A stretch of DNA of 64,000 bases from Carnegiea gigantea (taxonomy: Eukaryota; Streptophyta; Magnoliopsida; Caryophyllales; Cactaceae), in NCBI GenBank assembly GCA_029747015.1, contig JAKOGI010000005.1:1292191-1356190 (forward strand), given 5' to 3'. The notes beneath the pieces are model-generated. The model searched no databases. It saw only the letters and a program-made list of their open reading frames with translations, and was not told the origin of the DNA. Shown here one piece after another: positions 1 through 11,700 of the stretch. The position numbers and the translations under genes were made by a program. Every line of letters starts with the position of its first letter. Positions within the stretch are counted from its first letter, which is position 1.

Positions 1-2290
1 ATTTTTTTTTTTTTTTTTTGGTTTCTTTATTTTGTTGGTTTTTGAGGTTATTGTTTTTAATCATCTGGTAATATACAGTTTCTTTCTAAGAACTAGAAGT
101 AGCACGGAAAAAAAATTGTCAATTTGTAAAATTAAAAAAGAGGGTATTTTTTTCCAATCAATACTTAATACTTATTAATATTAATCAGTACTGATCAGTA
201 CTTATTAGTATTTACTACCTATGTATATACACTAGTTATAATTTTCGTATCACCAATGACTAGGTAGATAAGTCAATGTTGATCAATAGCAACTACGATT
301 CATCAGCAGTAGTCAGCAAAAAATTACCCGTGATAAATTGAAAAGAACAAACTCTAAAATTTTAATAGTTTGAACAGTTATTCCAATTTATATAGACGTA
401 TGAATCAGTTAAATTATGTGTAATTATATCAATATATAAGTCAATACAAATGTATTTGAACTAGTTTATACAAGACATTAGACATATCAATGCGGCCAAC
501 TTATTGCAAATAGTTAGGAGTTCATGATGATTCGTTTTCGTATAGTTAAACTGAACTTCACAACTTGGTAATATATATATTTTTTTAAAGGATATTTACC
601 TCACTTTTCATTTTTTGGGTCTAAGGCGTTGAGTTCTCATATCATAGATTCTCTCCCTTTACAAGACTCAAACATTCGATTTTGCTTAAGAGATGCAAGC
701 GTCAAACCATTTAAATTGACATATATTAGTATTTTACTTTTTTTCATTATAAATACTAAATTTAAATTTTCAGGTTCATCTTTAAATTTCAATGTATTGC
801 ATGAAAGCAATGCAGGTACAACACTACCATTTAACCTTTTTTTACCCTCGTTTTTTTTGGTTGAAAAACCAACTGTATTTGTGGCTTGAAAGTTGAAGCT
901 CAATGCTGTTGTGTCCAACTTTTTACCTAATGGTAAATTGGTAATGAGCATCTAACCTCTTTCAAGGGCAAACAAAAGTAAAGGTAAGTTTGATTTGGTT
1001 GCTCCTTCTGCCAGTCTTGCAGTAACTTTTGTGGGCTCATCACATTTGTCCTTTTGTAATTCACTATGACTATTAACACGCGGCCCCCCATATTCACACG
1101 CACAAGTGTCCAGTTGTCATTGGATATCATTTAAATCAAATTGTTCAATGCATGCCGACGAGCTCTTCGCCTGTGTAGTTTGGAGGATCTTAGCCACCTT
1201 TTTTTATCCAGATTTAAATGTGAGGCGCGGAATTTTTTCCTTATGTATGAGTTTGTGGGTGTACTTTGATATCTTAACTTTGTGTTTAAGTTTTGGTATC
1301 TCTTACGCCTTAATCTGCTGAGGCTCATTAAATACTCCTAAAATAAGGATCCAATGAATTGACCTTACTATTGTTTAAAAAAAGAAAAAATTGTGTTCAA
1401 TGCTTTATGACATTCAATTAATTCAGCACGATAATCTAATAGTACGATAATTATATCTTGTTTTATGAAGAGAAATGTTGGAATCAAGCCTCACCAAACA
1501 AACAAAGTTTTAAGCCAAGTGTAGAAATATAAAGGCTCAACTATATAATTAACTATTTACCCTATAACAATATCGATATCACAGCTTGTAATCTAATCAT
1601 GCATTTAGGAAATTAACTAGCTACAACAATATGAAAAATTAGATTTTATATAAGATTTGCTATATGGCTTGCACAATGGTGATGAGTACACTGCTCAATT
1701 ATTAGTAAAAGTTTGAAATTTTTTTTAAAAAATACGTATTAGACATCAAAGATATATACGAATATACATAATATAAAGATTACCGGTCAAAATATGAAGA
1801 AAATAAGTACAAAAACAACAGTCACATGAAAAATAAATATACAATGTAAAAAATCATACTATGTATTGGCTTAAACGTTCAACATGCCTCATAATAATAT
1901 TAGCTCATTTATAAAGTATCTACTTCATATTATCATTTCAATATCACAATAAACTTTAATCTCAAATATACTCATATCATTATCTCATGTAAAGAATCAA
2001 CTTCAATCTCAAATTCATGCACGACCTTCTAATTATCCACTTCTGTATTGAAGTGCATTAGTGGATAATTAATTTTCTTGGAATGACTTGGGATATTCAT
2101 TCTACTGATCAACATGATCGCTGGAGATGATGAGATGACTGGAACCATAAGTTCGTTGGGACTACAAACAGGAATTCAAGCTGTTTGCCCTAGATTAGTC
2201 TGACAGCACCATTAAACAATAAACATACTTCATAATCCACCCAGACAAGAAGCAAAGAAAGGCCAAGAAAAGAAACAAGACAATTTAGGG
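1..2290. other. AT-rich intergenic stretch with no supportable gene
   Basis: Reading frames here are short, overlap on both strands and match no family I know. The left edge is a T-run. Around 155-225 there are short quasi-repeated words built on AGTACT and ACTTATTA. I see no RNA gene, LTR or terminal repeat. The part nearest 2290-2570 is probably 3' UTR of the minus-strand HSP101 gene, but I cannot place its end. Confidence 0.5.
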
Positions 2291-2572
2291 CAAAAAATTA
2301 CTCAGAATACATTCTGAACATGTTCGACCAAGAGCTTTACAAAACAAGAGTAGAAACTAGTTATTTCACCGAAGACAACAGTCAAGATGAAGTAGAAGCT
2401 CTCCCCCTTTGAAGTAGTTTTAAAAGGTGAGAGAGCAAAACCCCCTATACTATGCACATATACATCTTTGGACCAAAAGACAGGCAATTTGGTTAGAGCA
2501 ACAATCCGGACCTCGTAAGCTACATATTTAACCACCCCAACGGAGTCCCAGGTCTTCTAGCGACTTCATCAG

Positions 2573-5485
2573 TTAGTCCTCTGCCATGTCTTCATCGTCG
2601 TCTATCTCCTCAATCCTGATCTTCTTTGCTACCTGAGAAACGTCGCTCATTGGGCCATTGGGTACCTCGATCAGGACATCAGCCTTCTGCCCGGTGGTAG
2701 GATCCACCAATCCACCGTTCTTCTCTATGCGGTATGTGAGGCCGTCCATCCCAGCATCGATGTACACGGTGGAGTTTTCGTCTATTTCCTCCTTTATCAG
2801 CATCTTTGACAGTTCAGTCACTACTTTTTTCTCAAGCCACCTTCTGATTGGCCTTGCACCGTATACCTAATTGCCAGCGAAGAACAGCACAAAATTTCAG
2901 TATGCGATCACAGTACTGATCATTGTCGAAAAACTTATAATATGGACTAAAAATACTTACTGGATCATAGCTTTCTGCTAGAATGTAATGCAGGGCTGCA
3001 TCAGTAACTGCCAAGGCAATGCCTCTCTCGGCCAAACGTCTTGCCACATCCTTCATTTGTAACCTAGCAACCTGTCTCAGCTGCTCATGGGAGAGAGGAT
3101 CGAAAACGACAATTTCATCCAACCGGTTCAGAAGTTCGGGCTTGAAGTGCCTTCTCACCTGTAGCAATGAGAGAGATTAATATACTGTATATCCAAATGC
3201 AACCCAGAAATATATACAATAGATGTGTGAAGGTCCACGAGCCATACCTCTGCCATGACTCTATCACGAGCTGCCTCCATTGAGCTCTTGCCCACAAGCC
3301 CAGAGAGTAGATGCGCTGCTCCAAGGTTGGAAGTCATGATGATGACTGTGTTCCTGAAATCAACAGTCCGACCTTGACCATCTGTCAACCTACCATCATC
3401 CAGGACTTGGAGGAGAGTGTTGAAAACAGCTGTGTGGGCTTTCTCCACTTCATCAAACAAGACGACGCTGTAAGGCCGCCTTCTCACAGCCTCGGTTAGT
3501 TGCCCACCTTCTTCGTGGCCAACATAACCAGGAGGAGCCCCAATCAACCGAGCCACAGAGTGCTGCTCCATGTACTCAGACATGTCAATCCTCACAAGCA
3601 GGTTCTCGTCATCGAAGAGTTGCTCAGCAAGAGCCTTGGCTAGTTCAGTTTTGCCGACCCCAGTTGGCCCCAAGAATAAGAACGAACCAGTAGGTTGTTG
3701 GGGCCTGCCTAGTCCAGCTCTTGATCTCAGAACAGCTTCTGCAACAGCTTCAATTGCTTGGTTTTGTCCCACAACTCTCTTGTGCAATCTCTCAGCCAGG
3801 CCGACTAGCTTGTCTTTCTCATTCTCACCGAGCCGGGTGACAGGGATACCAGTCCATCGGCTCACAACCTCCGCAATGTGCTCAGGTCCAACAGTTTCTG
3901 TCAACATTGAGAGCTCAGCAGCACTCGATTCTAGCTTTGCAATGGCTGCCTCAACTTCTTGGATTGCACCATATCTCAAGTCTGCAGCTCTGGCAAGATC
4001 ATATCTTCTCTCAGCCTCTTGGGCAGCAAAAAGGAGTTCTTCTCTCCTCTGTTTGAGGCGGCGTATCTCATCAATCCTCCGCTTTTCTTTTTTGTACTTC
4101 ATCACGAGAGGCTGAAGTTTATCCCTCAGATCATCAAGCTCCTTCCTAACTTCGACAAGTCGTGCCTTGCTGGCCTTATCCTTCTCTTTCTCAAGCGCGT
4201 GAAGCTCGATCTCCAGTTGCACTCTCTTTCTTTCCAAATTGTCTATCTCCTCAGGCTGGCTGTCAAGCTGAACTCTCACATTGGCACATGCCTCATCAAC
4301 TAAGTCAATAGCCTTATCAGGAAGATGACGCCCTGTGATGTATCTGGCAGATAACTGCGCAGCAACCACCAAGGCTCGATCTTGGATCCGAACACCATGG
4401 TGCCCTTCATATTTTTCCTTCAGCCCTCTAAGAATGCTTATGGTATCAGGTACACTGGGTTCAGCAACATACACCTGCTGGAAACGCCTTTCGAATGCAG
4501 CATCTTTCTCAACATATTTTCTGTACTCTTCAAGTGTCGTTGCACCGATGCAGCGAAGTTGACCCCTGGCGAGCATTGGCTTGAACAAATTGGCAGCATC
4601 CATAGACCCTTCAGTACGGCCAGCACCAAGGACTAAATGGATTTCATCAATGAAGAGGATGACTTTCCCTTCGGCTTCTTCAACCTCTTTCAACACAGCC
4701 TTCAACCTCTCCTCAAATTCCCCCCTGTACTTAGCTCCCGCAACTAGAGCACCCATATCCAATGCAATGAGCCTAACATCAGCAAGGTTGTTGGGAACAT
4801 CGCCATTCACAATCCTCTGAGCCAGGCCTTCAACAACCGCAGTTTTCCCCACACCCGGCTCTCCAATCAGCACAGGATTGTTCTTGGTTCTCCTTGAAAG
4901 AATCCTAATAACCCTGCGAATCTCCTCATCACGGCCAATCACAGGATCAAGTTTCCCGGCCTGCTCAACTAGATCACGGCCATAAGTCTTTAGGGCTTGG
5001 AATGTGGTATCTCCTGATGCGCTCTCTACCTTCTTCCCTTCTTTTCCTCTGAGCTTCTCAACCACAGACTTCACTCTAGCCATGGCAACCCCAGCTTCTT
5101 TAAGCAGATCATTGATCTGGGAATCTTCAATGATTCCCAGAATCAGGTGATCAACAGCCAAATGGGTATCCCCACGAGACTTCTGAAGGGATTGAGCACG
5201 ACGAATTGCCTTGATTAAAGAGGTGCTTGCTGGGATATCATCAGGAGGAGGGGTCTGTGATGGGAGATTCTTCAGAGCCTTCTTGAATACCCTTTCTACC
5301 GAGTTTGCTGCCTCATCACTACCACCGGCATGGGAGACTGCCTGGTGCAAGATCCCACTAGGGTCGCTCATCAGCACGGTGGCGACATGAAGAGGGGTGA
5401 ATTGAGCATGCCCACTGCTCATTGCCAATTCATGAGCGGCCACTAGAGCCTCATTTGTCTTGTGGGTGAACTTGTCAGGATTCAT
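2573..5485 (-). CDS. HSP101: HSP101/ClpB1 cytosolic heat-shock disaggregase (Hsp100 AAA+ ATPase)
   Basis: Hexameric AAA+ chaperone that, in this family, threads proteins out of heat-induced aggregates with Hsp70 and small Hsps and is needed for acquired thermotolerance. Coding exons on the minus strand are 5485-3248, 3158-2961 and 2866-2573, with GT-AG introns, giving 909 residues, the usual length of plant HSP101. The start at 5485 opens with [12 protein letters not shown], typical of the cytosolic form, and no transit peptide precedes it. Residues 1-150 form the Clp_N repeats. AAA1 has GEPGVGKT near residue 206 and a Walker B ending FIDEIH. The charged coiled-coil M domain spans about 400-540. 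AAA2 has GPTGVGKT near 605 and [11 protein letters not shown]. The C terminus is acidic (DDDEDMAED). A 5'-UTR intron follows an untranslated exon ending at 6180. All catalytic motifs are intact. Confidence 0.97.
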
Positions 5486-5494
5486 TTTATCTAC

Positions 5495-5725
5495 ATTGCA
5501 CATAAACAGCAAATTTAGCAATTAGGTTTTGAAATTAGCAATATGATCATCTAGCGTTCTCATATAGCCATAGAAACAGCTAAATCAACAATCCCTGTCC
5601 CCCCCCCCCCCCCCGAAAAAAAAAATCAATCATTTTGGTATATATTGCACAGAAACAGTAAATTTAGCAATTAGGTTTGATATTAGGAACCATCATCACA
5701 CAGCATTATCATATAAACATGAAAA
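5495..5725. repeat. Diverged tandem duplication at the 3' end of the HSP101 5'-UTR intron
   Basis: The stretch from about 5495 (tgcacataaacagcaaattt) recurs from about 5645 (tgcacagaaacagtaaattt), followed in both copies by tagcaattaggttt, a short gene-like spacer and a CATATA-type word. The offset is roughly 148 bases. A C16 tract (5599-5614) followed by an A-run lies between the copies. The copy next to the coding exon carries the real splice acceptor; the distal copy lacks the AG. Confidence 0.7.
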
Positions 5726-6179
5726 ACCCTAAAATTGGAACCTCCTTCCCCCAATACTCCAATCATTCAGAACTTCCCTTGTTAAAGGCAGCATTACATA
5801 ATTTCCAAACCCTCGCTATCTCTTCACATAATTACACATCAACAATCAACAAACACCGTTTCTGCAGTTGATTTCGATATGATCAAACCAAAAATCGACA
5901 ATGCCCTTCTTCTAACTCCCACATTTGTTTGCTCATTGCATTTCATTATCACAAAAAGAACAATCTTTCCCCAAGAAAGAAGAGATTACGGCTAATCTAA
6001 AGAATTAAAACACCACTAACACATACTACATTAAACCAAACAAAGCATCATTGATCATACGATTCGCAAACCAAAACAGCCACCAAATTCACCACTCAAA
6101 ATCACAAAAACACACAACTTCACTTCACCAAAAATCAAGAATTTGTGATTGCTACAACTTCACAGATTGAAAAACGTAC

Positions 6180-6350
6180 CTTGGGTAACTAATCACGAAT
6201 GCTTTCAATGAAATCAAAGAAGGCCGATCAACCAATGAAGCGATCAGGAAGTTGTGAGCGCGTAAGATGTTAATGTGGATTTGTAGAGAGAGAAAATTCA
6301 GCGCAGCGATGATAATAAGTCTGTGACGCAGAGAGAGAGAGGAGGGATGG
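6180..6350 (-). other. HSP101 5'-UTR exon 1 (non-coding, 5' end approximate)
   Basis: On the minus strand a good donor (CCCAAG followed by GTACGT) lies at 6180/6179. The matching acceptor (AATGTAG) is seven bases upstream of the HSP101 ATG. The exon is therefore untranslated and spliced directly to the start-codon exon across an intron of about 0.7 kb. The transcription start is inferred about 30 bases downstream of the TATA box and is not observed. Confidence 0.6.
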
Positions 6351-6352
6351 AG

Positions 6353-6360
6353 CTTTTATA
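6353..6360 (-). promoter_or_regulatory. HSP101 TATA box
   Basis: The minus strand reads TATAAAAG here, just upstream of the inferred untranslated first exon. Nothing between it and the exon suggests a competing promoter. Confidence 0.65.
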
Positions 6361-6473
6361 TGGGAGGAGAGAGAGAGTCAGAAGGGATCATGGACCCCAA
6401 TGGAAAGTACTAGAGAATTCCTGGAAAAATTGACCACTGAAGAATATAAAGGACTTGCTGGCATTTCTCTGTC

Positions 6474-6513
6474 CGAAGTTTCTAGATAGTTACAGAAGGT
6501 TCTTGTCTTCGAA
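6474..6513 (-). promoter_or_regulatory. Heat-shock element cluster of the HSP101 promoter
   Basis: On the plus strand GAAgtTTCtaGA occupies 6475-6486: three alternating GAA/TTC pentamer units in phase, the consensus bound by heat-shock factors. A second group, GAAggTTC at 6495-6502, is followed by TTCGAA at 6508-6513. The cluster is about 115-160 bases upstream of the TATA box, in line with strong heat induction of HSP101 in plants. Confidence 0.75.
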
Positions 6514-6549
6514 TGGCAAACATAACTATATAAACGACCTTTTTTTAAG

Positions 6550-8400
6550 GAGGGGGATAATTCAGTGCTTGCGATTGGTTATTGGCTGTAATACCTAATT
6601 AGATGACCCAAATTATCATGTAGCGTAATTAATAATTGATCATATTATGAGATATAAGTACCGAATTAGCTGAGTCAGTATATAACATGCTCTTACGGAG
6701 CTAATACAGTGAAGTAATTGATTGTAGAGCTCTTGTATATGGTTTTTGTACTAATGAAATAAATCGAACTCTAAAAATTAAGCATCCAATATTTAAATTA
6801 GCATTAAATATAAGATATGTTAAAGAAAGATTATTGGAAGGCACTAAGAGAAAAGAGTTTTGTCTTGTATAATCTTTCCTATTAAAAACAAAGCATCACT
6901 ATCTTCGTTTTTTCATGGGCCCTAATACTGGACATTTAACTTCGGTTTTTGTTTCATATCGGTGTAATGTTTTTCTTAGAGTCGGGAGATTTTAATTAAG
7001 GTTTCATTTCATATTTTCTTAGGCTACCATTAAATGATCTAAACACATTATACTGTAGCCGCATTTTAACTCTAAATAGATACCCACCTCCCTCCCCCAA
7101 AAATACTATCTCGCATAGTTTCAATTGTGCATCACAATTTCTTTTATCATTTTATGATTCTCTACATCCAAATAGAACTTGTTTATTTAATTTTCTTCAT
7201 CTAGTATTATATCGGTAGCATGTAATCATCTGTTATGTTGGGAATTCCGTACAGTGATCTATTTCGTTAAATAGATTGTTCCATGGTAAACTATGACAAT
7301 TTTATTGAAATCTAATCACTGCAAAAATGTTACGTATTCTGATGAGATTCATTGGTGAGTGCCATTGTTGACGTATTGACTATGAAAATGTCATACTGAC
7401 TGACATTTTTGGGAGGGTAATTTGTTCAAAGTGCAAGTCCTTTTCAATTTTTATTTTAACATGATGTAGCATGATGTTCTTTTTGGTTTTTTTAAATGTA
7501 TCTTATTTTCAAATAAACAATCTAATTTGCTGACTCATAATTACTTTAAAATCTTTCGATATCAAAATTTACTTGACTTTTTCATTTTGAGTTAGGTGAA
7601 CTTCAAATTATGTTTTTCTATCATGCTTAATATTTTTGCAACACACATGAGACCTAGACGACCAAATTGAACGCAGTCTTAATCCTACGAATAAGACTGA
7701 GACCCTAGATACATGAAACTTACGTTCAATGTCCTGGGCCTGAGCCCTAGACGCACCAACGCTTGGATCCAATTTCCTTGTAATCGGTAGAATGAATAAT
7801 GATCTACTGTGCTTTCAATCCCGTTCAAAGCCATCAAAAGTAAGGGTTTTTTGGGGGGTTTATCAACATCCCCCCAATTTCCAAACAAAAATTTGTATGA
7901 CGATATTCATTTTCTTTTATCAACAAAAACTAGAGCTTTTCTATAATACATAGAAAGTTAAAAAACATAATCGGAATCCAAATTATTTCCGATCCTTTGG
8001 TTGCTAAATCCGCTCGGTGTCCTGTTTCACAAATGAGAATATACAGACTGAGAATCACAACGTAGTTCAACAGGCCCCCAACAATGCTTAGATCCCAGCA
8101 TCTGTGTTCTCCAGAAAGAAACAGGGAGAGAGGCAATCTGCAGAATCTCTTTCCTTCGATTGGTACCCATCTGAAACATGAAATCAAAATAGATGTGTAA
8201 AGTCAAATAATTGTTTTAATCTTTTTTTTTGGGGGGGGGGGGGGGAGGATATCGTTACACACCAAGGGAAGGGGAGGGGGATGTCGAGTCTACAACTAAC
8301 ATACCCCCAGAGCTCAGTCTTAGCCACAGGCTGCAGCCTCATTGGCTATATGGAAGTTAGAAAGTTAGACAAAAGTATAATATGAAACAACTCGCCTCAA
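6550..8400. other. Intergenic spacer between VIP4 3' end and HSP101 promoter
   Basis: The spacer is AT-rich without a recognisable gene. It contains T/G homopolymer tracts at about 7845 and at 8222-8245 (T9 then G15). A fragment at 8250-8350 (GGGAAGGGG, CTGCAGCCTC) looks repeat-derived but I could not assign it. HSP101 and VIP4 are arranged head-to-tail, so this also serves as upstream region for HSP101. Confidence 0.5.
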
Positions 8401-8424
8401 GAATCCAGCAATTCCTACCAAGTC

Positions 8425-8430
8425 TTTATT
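8425..8430 (-). terminator. Likely VIP4 poly(A) signal (AATAAA)
   Basis: The minus strand reads AATAAA about 320 bases downstream of the VIP4 stop codon, a reasonable 3' UTR length. Plant near-upstream elements are loose, so this remains a candidate. Confidence 0.4.
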
Positions 8431-8746
8431 TATGAAAAGCTACAAGTGAAACTTGAAAAGACGACTGAAATAAGATGCAAAAGCAAAACAAAATACAGAA
8501 GGAGCATGAAAGAAAGGACAGGAGAAGACGAGAAATAGACAACAGTATCTCGAATACATGAAGACAAACTTCGCTACTGGACAACTCATTTTGTTAACGC
8601 CAGTAAGGACGCTCATGAGTTCTTCACAGAAGAATGAGATACCAGATGTCAACTCAAAATGAAGAGATCTGTACAATCGGAAAGATCTCTTTTCATTTGT
8701 AATAGCAGAGGGATGACACTCACTTGTGATGGCAGCTCAAAAGGCC

Positions 8747-11700
8747 TCAGTCCTCATCACTGTCATAAACAACCGCCATTCGGCGATGTGTTGCAGTCTT
8801 CCTAGGAGGAGACTCCTCATCAGACTCAATTTCCTTTCGTTTAAGACTGCCTCTAGCTTCCATCCTTGTCTGCTTTGGCTCCTAAAGACCGACAGAGCAA
8901 AAACAATAAATCAAAGTTTGAAACAAAATTGTTCGCTAAGTCATACAGCATTTAATGGGCCATTCATTCCAGCAAAAATGTTTCAAGGCCGAAGGTTCAT
9001 AATCAAAGATGTCAACTATGGTAACATTTTAAGCTTCACAGAGCTCCAATCACTAAAGCAAGATTTCTAAATTGTGGATGAACATCTACTCCTTATGTTA
9101 TTGAATTGAACAGGTCCCAAGGTCGGTCCATCAACCCTAGATGCTAAAGGCTTCTCACACTAATCATAGTTCCCATGGGGTGGAGATAATGGGGTCGATT
9201 CCTGCACCTTCCTTTCACCGCATATTGCTCAAAGGGTTCAAGGGAAATATTGCAGCAAGCTGCTCACAAGGGCCAACTTGATCCTTTTCCCCAAATCCAA
9301 AATAGGCACCCTAGAGAGAGAACAATTATACATCTGAGATCTGACCAACTATCCATCCTACCTCTTCTTTGTTCTTGACAGCCATCTTTGTCTCTCTCCT
9401 ACAATGGAAAATTGATGCACGCAAAGTAGAAGCCTAAAAGGGATCTACATACCTCAGCCTCCTCTTCTGAAGCTCCACCTCCTGCTGCCTCTTCCTCCTC
9501 CTCTTGCTCCTGCTCCTGCTCCTCCTCCTCTGAGTCCTGCCATTCTGGCTCCGAATCCTCCATTTTACGCTCAGGGGATCTCTCCTCTTCCTCACCCTCA
9601 GTTTCATATTCTGATTCCTCTCTTTCACTGTCAGAGAAATTCACAGGACGTCGAGAAGGTTTTGCAACAGTTGATGACTTGCGAGGAATGTCCTTGAGTC
9701 CCTGAGCCTAAAAATAAGACAGGTTTTCAGTACTCATTATAGATGGGATGCATTATATAATACAGACAGTAACGACCATATCTATGGTTTAACCTTCTTC
9801 GCATTAATAATCCGCCTCTCAGCTCGAGCTTCCGCTTCCAGCTCATCCTCAAAACGACGTCGAGCACCTGGGCGACGAGGTTCATAGTAATTCGCTTCCT
9901 CATCCTGTAAAAGTGGTAACGCCAAATTGCTCATTGAATTCTTAGTTCCTTGGCAAAATACATATATGGCATTTCATTCCCTTAGCTCCTCTACATTTCC
10001 TCTTATTCTCAGTAGATGGGCATGCTCAGAAACCCACCCTGACCATCCTCTCAAACATATAGCATCCCCTAAAATTTTCAGTCTTGATTGCTGTATAGAA
10101 GATTAATAATGGGTAAGAGTGGGAGATAACCTCTTCAAGTGCTTCCTCTAAGAAGCCAGGAGAAAGTTGTCGTCCTCTGTCTACTGGTTTCGAGTACTTC
10201 CGGTTCACCCTTTCCCGCTTCCGACTAAGTAGCAAGTTAGCTCTGATTGTCTGGCTTTCGGCCTGCAGGGTCATAAATGTTCTTAGACTGGTGGTCTATT
10301 CATTTCAGTAAAAATAAATGATTCAAAGGTAGGTATCATTTACCTTTTCTTTTTGCTCCTTTTCCCTCTCAGGATCAACATCAGTTATACAGTTCTTGAC
10401 CTTATAGACCTTCTTATGCCGGGAGTCAACAAGTGCAGTCAACAAACGATGAGAATTGGAAGTCAAGGATGATGGCATAAATCTCATTTTCCTGAGAAGC
10501 TTTCCCTGTGACTGGAGAATTCCCTGAGGCAAATATAAGAAAAAAAGCGGGTGAATACCAGTCCCCAAAACATACGTTTGCTCTCAGAGTCCTAGTTTAG
10601 TAGGAAAGGGTCACTGAACAAGCTAAAAAGGTCTACTAGATATGCACATTTTAATGGGAATGGGAACCAATTCAAAGCACCAAAATACTGCTTATAAATA
10701 CTGATCAACAGCAGCCAACTGGGTGCAGCGGCTACTAGCGGCTGACCCAGCAACAACGGCGACTGGTGGATTGTTAGATATTAAAGTTTAACTACTGATA
10801 TGCAATGATTCACCGTGGGTGGATCAGGGGTTGGGAGGTGAGGGTTGACTAGTGATCCTAGTGCTCAGATCATGCCAGGATTGTTTACTACTGATAACGC
10901 AAGGAACGCTTCCAAGGAGAAATTTTTCTTCTCAACCAGACAGCTCAAAAAGTCTTAAATTCCCATTTTCTGATAGATGGTTAGCACACATATAGATCTA
11001 ACTTAAAGAAGCATAAGATAAAACACTGACAATTAAGTAATATCTTTCAATAAACTACACCGATGACAACCTCAAGAACACGCAAGGGTCCATTATAGGT
11101 CCACCTGAGCATAGCATGAGAATGCCAAAATGTAACCAGCCCATAGACCATGACAAGCAAAGAGATCTTCTCCATATCTTTACATAAACTCTCACTCACT
11201 TTTTGCTGAAAATAATGAAATCACTAAAATCCAAGCATCACATAACCTTCTGAATCAACTTTCTTCAAACACAGCCTTACAGCAATCAACTTCCTTCTAC
11301 ACAAGTATTCTGTTGTAATAGAGATCTACACATTACTGATCCAATTCCATACAGACTGTATTTAGATTCTCTTGTGGGAAGGATCCTGACACTTGTCTAC
11401 AATAACAGTACTCAATAAATAACAAAAGATAAAACCTCTAGAGGTGAAATAGTCTTTTTCATAAACTAGCCTTCAACTTTTAGGAACTGCAAAGTTAAGA
11501 CAGCCCTTCTTAATCCATCAATGGAAAGAAGCATCTGATAATCTGATCAAGAGATATAATATTTCATGTTTTGTCATAGATATCTAATGAATCTTAAGTC
11601 AAGCTCCATACACACTGCATTATTGCAATAGTAGAAACGACGCACAATTTTCATGATAAACCGTTGGCAATGAAAAAACTGATAAATTAGTCAGTTGTAT

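Noticed and set aside
629..1328. Overlapping open frames on both strands, one rich in Arg/Lys/His (minus 1131-1328)
   Set aside because: No recognisable family, no splice context, composition follows the DNA bias, and frames on opposite strands overlap; not supportable as genes.
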